Below, piece by piece: positions 43,403 to 52,680 of a stretch of 64,000 nt of DNA. The translations under genes were made by a program, and so were the position numbers. The notes under the pieces are model-generated. The model was not told where the DNA came from and did not search any database. It saw nothing but the letters and a program-made list of their open reading frames with translations. Numbering within the stretch: position 1 is the stretch's first letter; each line of letters opens with the position of its first letter. Source of the stretch: Glycomyces arizonensis DSM 44726 (GTDB lineage Bacteria; Actinomycetota; Actinomycetes; Mycobacteriales; Micromonosporaceae); the NCBI RefSeq assembly GCF_000482705.1, contig NZ_AXWO01000007.1, positions 241,479 through 305,478 of the forward strand, given 5' to 3'.

Positions 43403-43459
43403 GGTCCTGGAGCGGCCCATGTAGACGTTTCTGGTCCTGAAGCACGTGTCGCCGCCCTG
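43400..43459 (-). pseudogene. Displaced GH16 3'-end fragment
   Basis: Ungapped 60-bp match to 44591-44650, the end of the GH16 gene, with about 46 identities. Minus-strand translation 'GDTCFRTRNVYMGRSRT' to a TAA parallels 'GDTYFRARNVYVGRSRA'. With the intact tail it brackets a 1.1-kb insert. Confidence 0.75.
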
Positions 43460-43483
43460 CCCGTGGCGCTCGGAGGCTCACCG

Positions 43484-44365
43484 TCACCGTTTCCGCGGTC
43501 GCTTTCGCTGCTGCGGTCGTTGCCGACCGGTGACGTTCCCGCCCCAGCGTTCCGCTATCGCATCGAACAGCGGCGCGCTCGGCCCCGTCAACGCTTTGAG
43601 ATGGCAGACCGTTGCCCGAGGTCGTTGCTCGGACCAGAGGCTCAGCGCTCCGTCCAGACCCTGTCGCGCTCCGACCTCGGTGTTCAACCTGCGGGCGCGG
43701 CGCCGGTCGAGGGCCCCGGACTCGACGATGAGGAATCCGCTCTTCTCGGTGAGTCCGTCGACCTCTCTCCACGGCAGGCGCGAGCGATACCTGCCCACGC
43801 GGACGGTGAGCCCTTCGGCGTCGACTCTGATCGACGCCTGATCGGGATCGGCCGACAGCTGTGTGGAACCGAGACCGATGCCGCAGGTGCCGACCATGAG
43901 CATGCCCAGCGTTTGCAGCAGTTCGGGTTCGGGATGGGGTTCAGCGGCGGTGCCGAACCAGAGGTCGCGCACCGTGGGCGATATGTAGGCGAAGAGGGTG
44001 AAGACGGTGATGAACAACCCTATGGCGATGGAGACCTGCGCGCTGAAGACGTGCTCCGTTTGGGGCCGTGGGGTCCAGGGAACGTCGAGCGCCCGCTCGT
44101 CGGCGCTCGGGCCCCGACCGCCGCGGCGCGAACGGCGAGCGGCCGAGCGGGGGCGGCGTCCGCGCGGTTCCCAATTTCGAGCCCACCTCATGAGCGGCGG
44201 GATCAAGGGACCGAGCCACAGGGTGAGAACGACGTACGGCACCTGCTTCCAGAGAGTGCCGCCCCACAACGCGGCGGCCACCACGGCGACGGTCGATGCC
44301 GCCACCACTGTGGCGACCAGCGCCCACCACCACTTCCGCCGCCGACTCCGGTGGTCCGCGCTCAT
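43484..44365 (-). CDS. Membrane protein with PH-like domain, on the 1.1-kb insert
   Basis: 293 aa from ATG 44365; a GTG at 44416 is also possible and neither has a strong ribosome site. Four hydrophobic segments ('WWWALVATVVAASTVAVVAA', 'VPYVVLTLWLGPLIPPLM', 'VSIAIGLFITVFTLFAYIS', 'LLQTLGMLMVGTCGIGLGS') are followed by a PH-like strand set ('IRVDAEGLTVRVGRYRSRLP', 'WREVDGLTEKSGFLIVE') and a basic C-terminus. Resembles bacterial membrane-PH proteins of unknown role. It is the only gene between the GH16 stop and the GH16-tail fragment, so it arrived with or was trapped by that rearrangement. Confidence 0.7.
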   Translation of the reverse strand: MSADHRSRRRKWWWALVATVVAASTVAVVAAALWGGTLWKQVPYVVLTLWLGPLIPPLMRWARNWEPRGRRPRSAARRSRRGGRGPSADERALDVPWTPRPQTEHVFSAQVSIAIGLFITVFTLFAYISPTVRDLWFGTAAEPHPEPELLQTLGMLMVGTCGIGLGSTQLSADPDQASIRVDAEGLTVRVGRYRSRLPWREVDGLTEKSGFLIVESGALDRRRARRLNTEVGARQGLDGALSLWSEQRPRATVCHLKALTGPSAPLFDAIAERWGGNVTGRQRPQQRKRPRKR

Positions 44366-44590
44366 GACTCGGCGGCCCGTCGGCGCCGATCGCCGCGATG
44401 CGCCAGTGAGCGGCACTCGTCGATGCCGATTCGGTGGGGAGGGGCGGGGCGGCGTTCGGGCATCGAGGACTCCAAGATCTCGGGGCGTGAGGGTGTGCTC
44501 CCAGATTAAGGGATCGGTGCACTGTGGCGCGATGTCCGGCGCGACCGGTTCGATGGAGTCCCGTCAGGCTCGCCCGCGGCGGCGCGTGCG

Positions 44591-45442
44591 TTATGCGCGC
44601 GAACGTCCCACGTAGACGTTCCTGGCCCTGAAGTAGGTGTCGCCGCCCGGCCCCGACGAACCCGAGGAGCCCTCCATCTGGAGGTTGATGATGAGGTGCA
44701 TCGGTTCGCCCACGAAGTTCGATCCGCGGTGCGCGCCCTTCCACGTCCCGTCGAGGTAGTAGTGGATGTCCACGTCGGCGCCGCTCACCTTGGTCATCCA
44801 GATCCGGTACTCGTGCCAGCTGCCGGGCGAGGAGACCGGGACGACGGTGTTGTCCCACGACCCGTCGTAGGTGTTGAACCAGTTCCTGGCGTCGCCCTTG
44901 TACTCCAGGATGTCGCTCTCCGGCGGCCACGAGTTCGCGCCGGTGATCCAGAACGCCGGCCACGTGCCCCGGGCCGAGGGCGCCTGGAACTCCCCTCGGA
45001 TCTCGTAGTTGGGGAACTGGTCGGAGACGGTGATCAGCTCCTTGGAGTGGATCGCCCCCGAGTGGTAGTGGATCGGCAGGTGCGGGTCCTTCGAGCTGGT
45101 GCCCTCGTCCCAATCGATCCGGGTGGCCTTGATGTTGAGCTGGCCGCTGGGGGAGAGGTAGAGGTGGTTGTTGTCCGTGGAGCTCGCGTACATCCGGGCG
45201 GTGCCGTTGTGGTCCGACCCCCACGGGTAGAGGTAGTTCCACTCCGATTCGAGCGCCTGGCGGCCGGCGAACGAGCCGCTGATGACGGTCTCCCAGGCGG
45301 CGGCGCTCATCCGGTCGTCGGCGGAGGCCCGGGCGGCCGTTCCGGCGAGCACCGCGGCGGCCGCGGGCATCGCGATCACCGCCCGCCTGGTCCAGCGCGG
45401 GGCGGGGCGATCGGGCTCGGGTGAGGTCGGGTGCTTCGGCAT
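44591..45442 (-). CDS. Secreted GH16 endoglycosidase
   Basis: 283 aa. Tat-like signal: 'RRAVIAMPAAAAVLAGTAAR' with cleavage near ASA. The GH16 catalytic core 'PPESDILEYKGD' gives ExDxxE (nucleophile and acid/base Glu). Nearby aromatics 'WPAFWITGANSW' and 'HEYRIWMTKVSG' fit a retaining beta-glucanase or galactanase fold; substrate (laminarin, agar-type or other) is uncertain. It likely acts outside the cell in polysaccharide use. The promoter region upstream has a dyad suited to a LacI-type repressor. Confidence 0.9.
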   Translation of the reverse strand: MPKHPTSPEPDRPAPRWTRRAVIAMPAAAAVLAGTAARASADDRMSAAAWETVISGSFAGRQALESEWNYLYPWGSDHNGTARMYASSTDNNHLYLSPSGQLNIKATRIDWDEGTSSKDPHLPIHYHSGAIHSKELITVSDQFPNYEIRGEFQAPSARGTWPAFWITGANSWPPESDILEYKGDARNWFNTYDGSWDNTVVPVSSPGSWHEYRIWMTKVSGADVDIHYYLDGTWKGAHRGSNFVGEPMHLIINLQMEGSSGSSGPGGDTYFRARNVYVGRSRA

Positions 45443-45487
45443 GATGACCGCCTTCGCTGGGTGGGGGCGTTTCGGGTCTTACACGTA

Positions 45488-45548
45488 ATGTTCACGTAAA
45501 CATCGATGATTTACAATATATTGTGCTCTTTGAGCAGGGCATTGTCAA
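45488..45548 (-). promoter_or_regulatory. GH16 promoter with two palindromes
   Basis: On the minus strand TTGACA (45543-45548), 17 nt, then CACAAT make a -35/-10 candidate. ACAATATATTGT (45513-45524) is a perfect 12-bp palindrome over the -10, and ATGTTCACGTAAACAT (45488-45503) is a LacI-like dyad near the likely transcription start. Suggests sugar-controlled expression. Confidence 0.55.
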
Positions 45549-45630
45549 CGGCGAACCGCCGTCCCGCCCGCAGGAGTCCAGCTGCGAGGTGTGCGACAGC
45601 GCCGTCTCCACATCGAGGCGCCGCCCGTCC

Positions 45631-46386
45631 TCAGGGATCCAGCTGCGAGAGGCCGAAGGAGATGAGGAAGCCGACGACCGTGATCACGCCGATCCACATG
45701 TGCGCGTTCTCGAACGCCTCGGGGATCATGGTGTCGGCGATCATGGACAGCATGGCCCCCGCCGCCAGCGCGGTGATCGCGGCCAGCAGACCGCCCGAAG
45801 CGCCGTCGAGCAGGCCGTATCCCGCCATGGAGGCCAGGCCGCTGACGACCGCGATGGTGCCCCACATGCCGAACACGTAGCCCTTGCCGCGCCCGGCCCG
45901 GCGCATGCCCGAGGCGCTCGACAGCCCCTCGGGGACGTTGCTGATGAACACCGCCACCACGGTCGTCGCGCTGACCACGCCGCCGCCGAGCAGACTCGTG
46001 CCGATGACGATGGACTCCGGTATCCCGTCCAGCAAGGCGCCCAGCGCGATCGCGGTGCCCGACCCCGGTTTGTCCGACTCGGACGGCTGCTGCTCGCCCG
46101 AGCGCTTGCGGTGCCGCGCGCCGTACCTGGACAACGCGACGTTCGCTCCCGTGTAGACCAGGGCGCCCGCCAGGGCGCCCAGCACCGTCGGCCGCATGCC
46201 GCCGCGCTCGTGCGCCTCGGCGATCAGCTCGAACGACACCGCCGACAGCAGCACCCCGCTGCCGAACGCCATCACGCTCGCCACGATCTTGACCGGCACG
46301 CGCACCAGGTAGCCGATCAGCGCGCCCACCAGCAGCGCCGAGCCCGCCAGCAGCCCCCAGCCTCCCGCTGTCAGCAATCCGGGCAT
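45631..46386 (-). CDS. ZIP-family metal transporter
   Basis: 251 aa, about eight hydrophobic segments. 'ALGALLDGIPESIVIG' (TM4) and 'VFISNVPEGLSSASG' (TM5) are the ZIP metal-binding motifs (D..PE, N.PEG), though the usual His of TM4 HxxxE is replaced ('DGIPES'). Imports Zn, Mn or Fe type cations. ATG 46386 is 21 nt after the CDF gene stop, so the two probably form a metal-homeostasis operon with opposite transport directions. Confidence 0.9.
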   Translation of the reverse strand: MPGLLTAGGWGLLAGSALLVGALIGYLVRVPVKIVASVMAFGSGVLLSAVSFELIAEAHERGGMRPTVLGALAGALVYTGANVALSRYGARHRKRSGEQQPSESDKPGSGTAIALGALLDGIPESIVIGTSLLGGGVVSATTVVAVFISNVPEGLSSASGMRRAGRGKGYVFGMWGTIAVVSGLASMAGYGLLDGASGGLLAAITALAAGAMLSMIADTMIPEAFENAHMWIGVITVVGFLISFGLSQLDP

Positions 46387-46407
46387 CGCTCACTTCCCCA
46401 TCGGTGG

Positions 46408-47379
46408 TCAGTCCTCGTACGGCGCCTCGTGCGCCGGATGATCGTCGGGCGGCCCGTACGGGCTCAAGAAGACGTACTTCACCGACGCGTAGCGCTCGCG
46501 CAGCCGCGCCTCGGCATCCCGCCCCGTCCGCTCGATCGCCGCGCCCGAGGCGCCGTCGCGGAAGTCCACGCGCGCGGCCACGAGCACGTCACTCGGTCCC
46601 AAGTAGAGCGTGAGCAGCTCGCCGACGGCCGTGATGTCCTCGCTCGCCTCCAGCTCCTCGCGCAGCTCCGCCCGCAGCCGCGGGGACACGGCCCGGCCGA
46701 CCAGCAGCGAGACGTTCGCCCGGCCCAGGCTCACCGCCACGGCCAGCAGCAGCACGCCGATGAGGACCGAGGCGCCCCCGTCGTAGAACGTGTTCCCGGT
46801 GATCTCGGTCAGCGCCAGCCCGAGCGCGGCCAGGAGCAGGCCCGTCAGCGCCGCCGCGTCCTCCAGGAAGACCGCCTTGAGCGTCGTGTCGGGCGTGCGG
46901 CGCAGCAGCGTCCCCGGCCCGATGGACCACTGGCGCGACTCCGACCTGACCTGACTGATCGTCCGCAGGAACGAGACGCCTTCGAGGATGAACGCGATCG
47001 CGAGCACGATGTAGGAGACCAGGAAGTCGGTCTCGGCCTCCGAGTTGATCGAGTGCAGGCCGTGCGTGATGGAGAACAGGCCGCCCGCCACGAAGGTGCA
47101 GGCCGCCGCCAGCACCGCCCACAGGTAGGCGGTGCGCCCGTACCCGAACGGGTGCACCTCGTCGGGCGGGCGGGCGCTGTTGCGCAGCGCCGCGTACAGC
47201 ATGATCTGGGTGACGGTGTCGGCCGCCGAGTGCGCGGCTTCGGACATCATCGCGGCCGAGCCCGAGAGCAGGCCCGCGATGAGCTTGGCGATGGCGATGG
47301 CGAGGTTCATCAGAGCGGCCACGATGACGGTGACCACGCTCTCCGATTTCTCTTCCTGCTCTTCGCCCGAATCGCCCAT
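46408..47379 (-). CDS. Cation diffusion facilitator (CDF) efflux protein
   Basis: 323 aa. 'MMSEAAHSAADTVTQIMLYA' (TM2 HxxxD) and 'LLAALGLALTEITGNTFYDG' (TM5 region, D) are CDF motifs; 'HPFGYGRTAYLW' is the family TM3 start. C-terminal cytoplasmic domain with 'DVLVAARVDFRD'. Exports Zn/Fe/Mn-type divalent cations against protons. No clear ribosome site before ATG 47379. Confidence 0.93.
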   Translation of the reverse strand: MGDSGEEQEEKSESVVTVIVAALMNLAIAIAKLIAGLLSGSAAMMSEAAHSAADTVTQIMLYAALRNSARPPDEVHPFGYGRTAYLWAVLAAACTFVAGGLFSITHGLHSINSEAETDFLVSYIVLAIAFILEGVSFLRTISQVRSESRQWSIGPGTLLRRTPDTTLKAVFLEDAAALTGLLLAALGLALTEITGNTFYDGGASVLIGVLLLAVAVSLGRANVSLLVGRAVSPRLRAELREELEASEDITAVGELLTLYLGPSDVLVAARVDFRDGASGAAIERTGRDAEARLRERYASVKYVFLSPYGPPDDHPAHEAPYED

Positions 47380-47502
47380 CAGCCGAGCCTAAAGGCCGCG
47401 GCGCGGTCCGAACACCCCTTTGCGCCATGACGGCATGTCCGGCCGGGAGGCGGAGACGATCGTGCGTGTCCGCGGCACCATCACGGCGCCGCGGCCGCCC
47501 GA

Positions 47503-48564
47503 TCAGGCGCTGGCCTTGACCCACTCGGGGTACTGGACCATCCACTGGTCCAGCGTGTCGTTCCGGACCGCCGCCCACAGGGCGTCGGCCGCGACCTGCT
47601 GCTCGCCCTCGTGGGTCTTCACGATCGAGACCTTCTTCCCGTCGGGGTAGATGTCCTCGGCGCTGGAGGGAACGTGGACCGTGTTGATGCTGTTGGGGTC
47701 GATGTCGCGCAGGTTCACCACCAGGTCGGTCACCGACACGTCCTTCGGCAGGTCGAGCGTCAGCGAGTCCCCGAACCCTTCGAGCATCCCGGTCAGGGCG
47801 GCCGGGTCCTTGTAGAAGCCCTGCTTCTTCGCCTCGATCAGGATCGACTTGATGGCCTGCTGCTGCATCTCCTGGCGGCCGTAGTCGCCGCCGCGGCCCT
47901 CCTGCCAGTCCGAGTCCCAGTCCCACGGCTTGCGCTGGCGCACCAGGTCCAGCGCGTCGTCCTTGCCGTAGTAGGCGCACCCTTCGGGGAAGACCTTGTG
48001 AGTGTGGATCGACTCGATCTCGTGCCAGGGGCACAGCTGGATCTCGCCGACCAGGTCCACCATCTCGATGAAGCCGCCGAAGTCGGCCGTCGCGGCCATG
48101 TGGAACTCGACGCCGGTGAGGTCGTAGATCGTGTTCACGACGTTGGCCCGCGTCACCTCCCAGTCGTCGCTGATCGAGGCGGCGTGGTTGAGCTTGTACG
48201 TGCACGGGTTGTTGCCCCAGCCGGGGCCGCAGTCGGGGATGTCCACCCACAGGTCCCGCGGCAGCGAGATCATGGTGGCTCCGGTCAGCTCCTTGTTGAT
48301 GTGCACCATGATCATGGTGTCCGACCTGGTCGACCCGCCCTGCTTGTCGACGCCGAGCACCAGGATGTCGAGCGGCCCTTCGAGGTTGTCCGCGTCGACC
48401 TCGGCCTGGTGCTCGCCGAGGATCTCCTCGTGCTCGACGGCCGTGTTCGCGGCGTTCACCCCGTACTGGGTCACCGCGGCGGCGCCGCCGGCGATGACCG
48501 TGGTCAGTCCGCCCGCGTACAGCATCACATGCGCCCACCACGGCGCGTGACCCTTGCCAGCCAT
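47503..48564 (-). CDS. LytR-CpsA-Psr family protein 1
   Basis: 353 aa from ATG 48564 (GGAGG 4 nt upstream). A TM near the N-terminus ('VMLYAGGLTTVIAGGAAAV') then an LCP domain outside: 'LEGPLDILVLGVDKQGGSTR' with 'TRSDTMIMVHINKELTGATM' and 'SLPRDLWVDIPDCG', including the Arg/Asp set that holds polyprenyl pyrophosphate. LCP enzymes ligate teichoic-acid-like or arabinogalactan-like polymers to peptidoglycan. A close paralogue is 77 nt upstream. Confidence 0.92.
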   Translation of the reverse strand: MAGKGHAPWWAHVMLYAGGLTTVIAGGAAAVTQYGVNAANTAVEHEEILGEHQAEVDADNLEGPLDILVLGVDKQGGSTRSDTMIMVHINKELTGATMISLPRDLWVDIPDCGPGWGNNPCTYKLNHAASISDDWEVTRANVVNTIYDLTGVEFHMAATADFGGFIEMVDLVGEIQLCPWHEIESIHTHKVFPEGCAYYGKDDALDLVRQRKPWDWDSDWQEGRGGDYGRQEMQQQAIKSILIEAKKQGFYKDPAALTGMLEGFGDSLTLDLPKDVSVTDLVVNLRDIDPNSINTVHVPSSAEDIYPDGKKVSIVKTHEGEQQVAADALWAAVRNDTLDQWMVQYPEWVKASA

Positions 48565-48641
48565 CAATCCTCCATCGGTCGGTCAGGTCGTCCGGTATGT
48601 ATAACGCCCCGGCGGCCGATGCGGGTTGCAGACGCGCCAGA

Positions 48642-49805
48642 TCAATTCGAGGTGTTCTCGGCTGTGTCCCCCGCCGCGTCGTCCGCACCGGCCGACTCGC
48701 CGCCCTCGGCGCCGGTCGTGTCGGTGGCGGTGGTGCAGTCCGGCATGTTGTCGCCCTTGTACCACTCGGGATTCGCGCAGACCCACTCGTCGATCTTGTC
48801 GTCCCGGATCGCCTGGTACAGCGCCTCGGCCGCGATCTGCTCCTCGCCCTCGTGCGTGACCACATAGGAGGTGCCGTTGATCTCCTGCGCCGTGGACGGC
48901 ACGCCGATCGAGAGCATCGCGTTCGGGTCGACGCCGGCCATCTGCGTGATCATGTCGGTGAGCTGGTAGTTGCCCAGGTCGAGCGTGAGGGACTCGCCGA
49001 ACTTCTCCAGCAGGGAGACCGCCTTGGTCGGGTCCCGGTGGTAGCCCTGGTTCTTCGCCTCGATCAGGATCTGCTTGATGGCCTGCTGCTGCATCTTCTG
49101 GCGGCCGAAGTCGCCCCAGGTGCCGTTCGCGTAGTCCTCGTCCCAGTCCCACACGTAGCGCTGGCGCACGATGTCGAGGGCGGCGTCCTTGTCGTAGCGG
49201 TTGCAGCCGCCCTCGTAGGTGATGCCCGTGTGGATCGAGGTGATCTCGTGCCACGGGCACAGCTCGATCGTGCCCAGCTCCTCCACCAGGTCCAGGAAGC
49301 CCTCGAAGTTCGCGATCGCGCCGCCGTCGAACTCGATGCCGGTGAGGTCGGTGATCGTCGCCGAGGTGTTCTGGAACGACTCGCCCCAGTCCTCCGAATA
49401 GGCGAACGCCTCGGTGAGCTTCGTCTCACACGCGGGTTGGCAGCTGGGGATCTCCACCAGGAGGTCGCGGGGGATCGAGATCATGCTGACCTCGGTGAGG
49501 TCCTCGTTGACGTGGACGATGATGTCGGCGTCGGTGCGGGCCAGGCCCTCGGCGCCCACCCGCTCGTCGGTGCCCAGCACCAGGAAGTTGAGCGGACCGG
49601 TGATGTCCGCGCCCTCTTCGGTCTCGACGCGCTGGTCGCCGAGGAGGTTCTCGGTCGGGACGGCGTTGTTCACCAGGTTCAGGCTGATCTGCGTGGCGAC
49701 CGCCGCGCCGCCGGAGATGACCATCACGATCGCGCCCATGATGACCATCGCCTTGGCCCACCACGGGGATGACGCCCGGGCCGCATGCTTGATCGGCTCG
49801 CTCAC
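48642..49805 (-). CDS. LytR-CpsA-Psr family protein 2
   Basis: 387 aa from GTG 49805 (GGGAG upstream). TM 'AMVIMGAIVMVISGGAAVAT', then LCP motifs 'LNFLVLGTDERVGAEGLART', 'DADIIVHVNEDLTEVSMISI' and 'PRDLLVEIPSCQPAC', and an Asp/Ala/Thr-rich tail. Shares long blocks with the next gene ('GRQKMQQQAIKQILIEAK' against 'GRQEMQQQAIKSILIEAK'), so it is a recent tandem duplicate, perhaps specialised for a different glycopolymer. Confidence 0.92.
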   Translation of the reverse strand: MSEPIKHAARASSPWWAKAMVIMGAIVMVISGGAAVATQISLNLVNNAVPTENLLGDQRVETEEGADITGPLNFLVLGTDERVGAEGLARTDADIIVHVNEDLTEVSMISIPRDLLVEIPSCQPACETKLTEAFAYSEDWGESFQNTSATITDLTGIEFDGGAIANFEGFLDLVEELGTIELCPWHEITSIHTGITYEGGCNRYDKDAALDIVRQRYVWDWDEDYANGTWGDFGRQKMQQQAIKQILIEAKNQGYHRDPTKAVSLLEKFGESLTLDLGNYQLTDMITQMAGVDPNAMLSIGVPSTAQEINGTSYVVTHEGEEQIAAEALYQAIRDDKIDEWVCANPEWYKGDNMPDCTTATDTTGAEGGESAGADDAAGDTAENTSN

Positions 49806-49940
49806 TACTACTCCCAGGGGTATCCGTTGTCTGCGGGGAACACGCGCAGATCAGTGGTGGGGTTGCACTGTCCCAGCACCCTAGAGCATCTCGTCACGGA
49901 GGCGAAGACGAGTGCTGCTCACGGTGGGGTCTAACCGAGA

Positions 49941-50882
49941 CTAAACCGGCATAACCAGAAAAACCAATGCGACGGCCATCACAATGAGCGGCAAGGCGAA
50001 CGCGAACCCGAGCTTCCAGGCGCTCCACGCCCGCGCCCCGGCCACCCGAGCCGACCAGCCGCTCACCAGCACCTGGCGCGACCGGCCCCGCACGGTGTAC
50101 TCCACCGACCACACCGGCAGCAGCAGCGACCGGCACCCCCGGCCCGAGTACACCGTGTCGACCGCGCCGACGCGCTGCTCGTCGCCGCCGATGTCGCGCC
50201 GCACCGCATCCCGCACCGCCGCGTCCATCCGCAGCTCCGCCTCCGCCAGGCCCGCCCGCGGCTCCACGTCGGCGCCCGCCACGCGGTGCCCCGGCACCGG
50301 CACCGGCCGCGACTCCTCCGGCCGCCAGTCGGGCGCCAGCGCCGCCAGCAGATGGCGCGGCACGCCCGTCGTCGACGGCACCAGCACGTCGACCAGCGAG
50401 CACGCCACCGTCCCCGCCGCCGGACGCCAGAGCGTGCGCCGGAACCGGTTCCCCCGCTCGTCCCGCGCCCAGTGGTAGGAGCCCCGCTCGCCGCGGTACC
50501 GCGAGCGCGCCTCGGCGCTCCACGCCCAATGCGGCACGTACACGCTCGTGAGCGACTCGGCCCGGTCCAGGCGATTGAAGCGGCGCGGCGCGAACCGGCG
50601 GCGGCCCCGCGTCCACTCCCGCAGCGCCCGCCGCGCCCCCGCCTGATCGATCCGGAACGGCAGCACCAGCTCCCGCCCCGCCGCCTCGACGCCCGGCGAA
50701 GCACTGGTATTCAGAGAGGCATTGGCGTTCAGCGAAGCCCAGCCGCGGTCGACGCGCTCGGGCCGCAGGTGCTGCTCGGTGCCGCAGAACGGACACGAGA
50801 GCACCGGCGAGCCCGGCTCGGGCTCCAACTGCGCGCCGCAGGTGGTGCACGGGCAGGCGCCCGGCGCGGATATCTCGGCCAC
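49941..50882 (-). CDS. Zinc-ribbon membrane protein
   Basis: 313 aa from GTG 50882, chosen for GAGGAGGGGG upstream; 8 extra codons to 50906 are possible. 'CPCTTCGAQ...LSCPFCGTEQ' near the start is a CxxC-CxxC zinc ribbon. A large middle domain follows ('YVPHWAWSAEARSRYRGERG', 'WSVEYTVRGRSRQVLVSG'), and a C-terminal membrane helix 'FALPLIVMAVALVFLVMPV'. Typical of actinobacterial tail-anchored zinc-ribbon proteins of unknown role. Divergent from the diguanylate cyclase gene. Confidence 0.8.
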   Translation of the reverse strand: MAEISAPGACPCTTCGAQLEPEPGSPVLSCPFCGTEQHLRPERVDRGWASLNANASLNTSASPGVEAAGRELVLPFRIDQAGARRALREWTRGRRRFAPRRFNRLDRAESLTSVYVPHWAWSAEARSRYRGERGSYHWARDERGNRFRRTLWRPAAGTVACSLVDVLVPSTTGVPRHLLAALAPDWRPEESRPVPVPGHRVAGADVEPRAGLAEAELRMDAAVRDAVRRDIGGDEQRVGAVDTVYSGRGCRSLLLPVWSVEYTVRGRSRQVLVSGWSARVAGARAWSAWKLGFAFALPLIVMAVALVFLVMPV

Positions 50883-51093
50883 GGCCCCCTCCTCACAGGC
50901 GCGCACCGCCTCACTCTAACGCCGAAACGGCCCCCGCACGGCCGACTGCGCCGCGAACGTCCAGCCCACGCCCTGAACGGCGTACGCGCAGCGCACAGAC
51001 CGGTTCGCGCTCATGCGCATCGGCTCCTGGGCGCCGACGTGAAAGCGATCGCCGCCACTAGATATATCCGCCGCGGGGTGGCAGGATAGTGCT

Positions 51094-52608
51094 GTGACGC
51101 CACGGAGGGAGACCACACCTGCGCGTGATTATGCCGAGGAATACCGGATCTTGCGCGAGATGATGGGATCGGGACGGATAGCCGAAGCGGTCGACCACGC
51201 CACCACCATCGCCTACAACGCGCCGACCCCGCAGCGACGCGCCCAGGCATGGCTGTTCATCCTCCAAGGCCAGATCAACCGGCGCGCCATCGACAGGATC
51301 CCGAACACCCTCGACCAGGCCGACTCGGCCGTCCGCCGCTGCCGCGGCGACTACCGGCTCACCGGCAAGTTCCACGCCCTCGCCGCCTGGTACCACCACC
51401 ACCACGTCAAGTCGCTCCACTTCACCGCCCAGCACCTCGTGCTCGCCCGCCGCGCGCTGCGCTCGATGAACGAGACCAGCCAGGCCGCCGTCGACGCCTG
51501 GTACGACCTGGCCGGGGTCATGAGCAACTGCGGCTACCAGCAGCAGTCCGCCGAGGCCCTCGACCAGTGCCACATGCTCGCCGAGCGCATCGGCGTGCCC
51601 CGCTCCTCGGTCGAAGGCGTCGAGATCCGCGTCCGCGAGGCTTTGCTGTGCTACTACACCGGCGACCCGCACGCGTGCATCGGCCTGCTCAGCAAGGAGC
51701 TGCGCCGCGTCAAGCCGCACCTGCACGAGCTCGACAAGCGCGAGCTCGAGTGGATCCACTACGCGCTCGGCCGCCTGGGCCTGCTCGGCTTCTCCGAGCA
51801 GTGGTCGGTGGAGCAGATGCTGCCCGAGACGACCTCGTCCGCCGAGGCGCTCGACCTGCGGGCGCTGGCGCGGGCCTCGCGGCTCATCGCGCAGGGGCGC
51901 GGGCCCGAGGCGCTGGCGACCCTGGAGGCGCGCGAGATCGGCTACGAGACGATCGGGGTCATGGAGCCCGAGCACCTGCGCTCGCTGGCGCTGGTGGCCA
52001 AGGGCGACCACGCCGAGTCGATTCTGGCCGCGCACGCCACCACGTACGCGCTCTACAAGCAGATCAACGAGTTCCACACCATTTACCTGGACTCGGCCGC
52101 GGCGCTGGTGGACCACGACCAGCTGCGGCGGGCCGCCGCCGGGTGGGCCGACCGGGCGAACACCGACGACCTGACCGGGCTGCCGAACCGGCGCAGGCTG
52201 GATGCGTTCCTCGCCGACATCGAGGGCGACGGGATGATCGCGGTGCTGGACCTGGACGGCTTCAAGGCCGTCAACGACACGCACGGCCACCAGGCGGGCG
52301 ACGCGATCCTGCAGCGGGTGGCGGCGCTGCTCTCGAGCGTGGTGCGCTCGGGGGACCTGTTGGCGCGCACCGGAGGCGACGAATTCATCCTGGTGCTGCC
52401 CAGCGCCACCGAGTTCGACGCCGACGCGGTCTCGGAGCGGATCCGCGTGGCCGTGGCCGCCGAGAACTGGGAGTACTCGGTGCCCGGCACCCCGGTCGAC
52501 GTCTCGATCGGCTGGGCCCGCCTCGTGCCCGGCGGCAACCCCTCGCAGACGCTGTGGGCCGCCGACCAGGCGATGTACCAGATGAAGCGCGCTCGCAAGT
52601 TCCAATGA
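51094..52608 (+). CDS. TPR-GGDEF diguanylate cyclase
   Basis: 504 aa from GTG 51094. Residues ~15-340 are helical TPR-like repeats with no TM, a cytoplasmic sensor/scaffold. Residues ~345-504 are a GGDEF domain: 'DDLTGLPNRRRLDAFLADI', 'LDLDGFKAVNDTHGHQAGD', and 'RSGDLLARTGGDEFILVLP' near residue 420. The last has both the product-inhibition I-site RxxD and the active GGDEF. Makes c-di-GMP, which in filamentous actinobacteria controls development through BldD. No EAL domain. A run of TPR-GGDEF single-copy architecture resembles CdgA/CdgB-class proteins but is not identical. Confidence 0.93.
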   Translation: MTPRRETTPARDYAEEYRILREMMGSGRIAEAVDHATTIAYNAPTPQRRAQAWLFILQGQINRRAIDRIPNTLDQADSAVRRCRGDYRLTGKFHALAAWYHHHHVKSLHFTAQHLVLARRALRSMNETSQAAVDAWYDLAGVMSNCGYQQQSAEALDQCHMLAERIGVPRSSVEGVEIRVREALLCYYTGDPHACIGLLSKELRRVKPHLHELDKRELEWIHYALGRLGLLGFSEQWSVEQMLPETTSSAEALDLRALARASRLIAQGRGPEALATLEAREIGYETIGVMEPEHLRSLALVAKGDHAESILAAHATTYALYKQINEFHTIYLDSAAALVDHDQLRRAAAGWADRANTDDLTGLPNRRRLDAFLADIEGDGMIAVLDLDGFKAVNDTHGHQAGDAILQRVAALLSSVVRSGDLLARTGGDEFILVLPSATEFDADAVSERIRVAVAAENWEYSVPGTPVDVSIGWARLVPGGNPSQTLWAADQAMYQMKRARKFQ

Positions 52609-52616
52609 ATCAGGGA

Positions 52617-52655
52617 GTGTCCCGGGCAAAACGGACACCTGGGGACCCCCCTTTT
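52617..52655 (+). terminator. Terminator after the GGDEF gene
   Basis: GTGTCC/GGACAC hairpin with a 10-nt loop, then a GGGGACCCCCC stretch ending in TTTT, beginning 9 nt after the stop. Confidence 0.4.
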
Positions 52656-52680
52656 AACACTACGCACGGGTACCGACACT

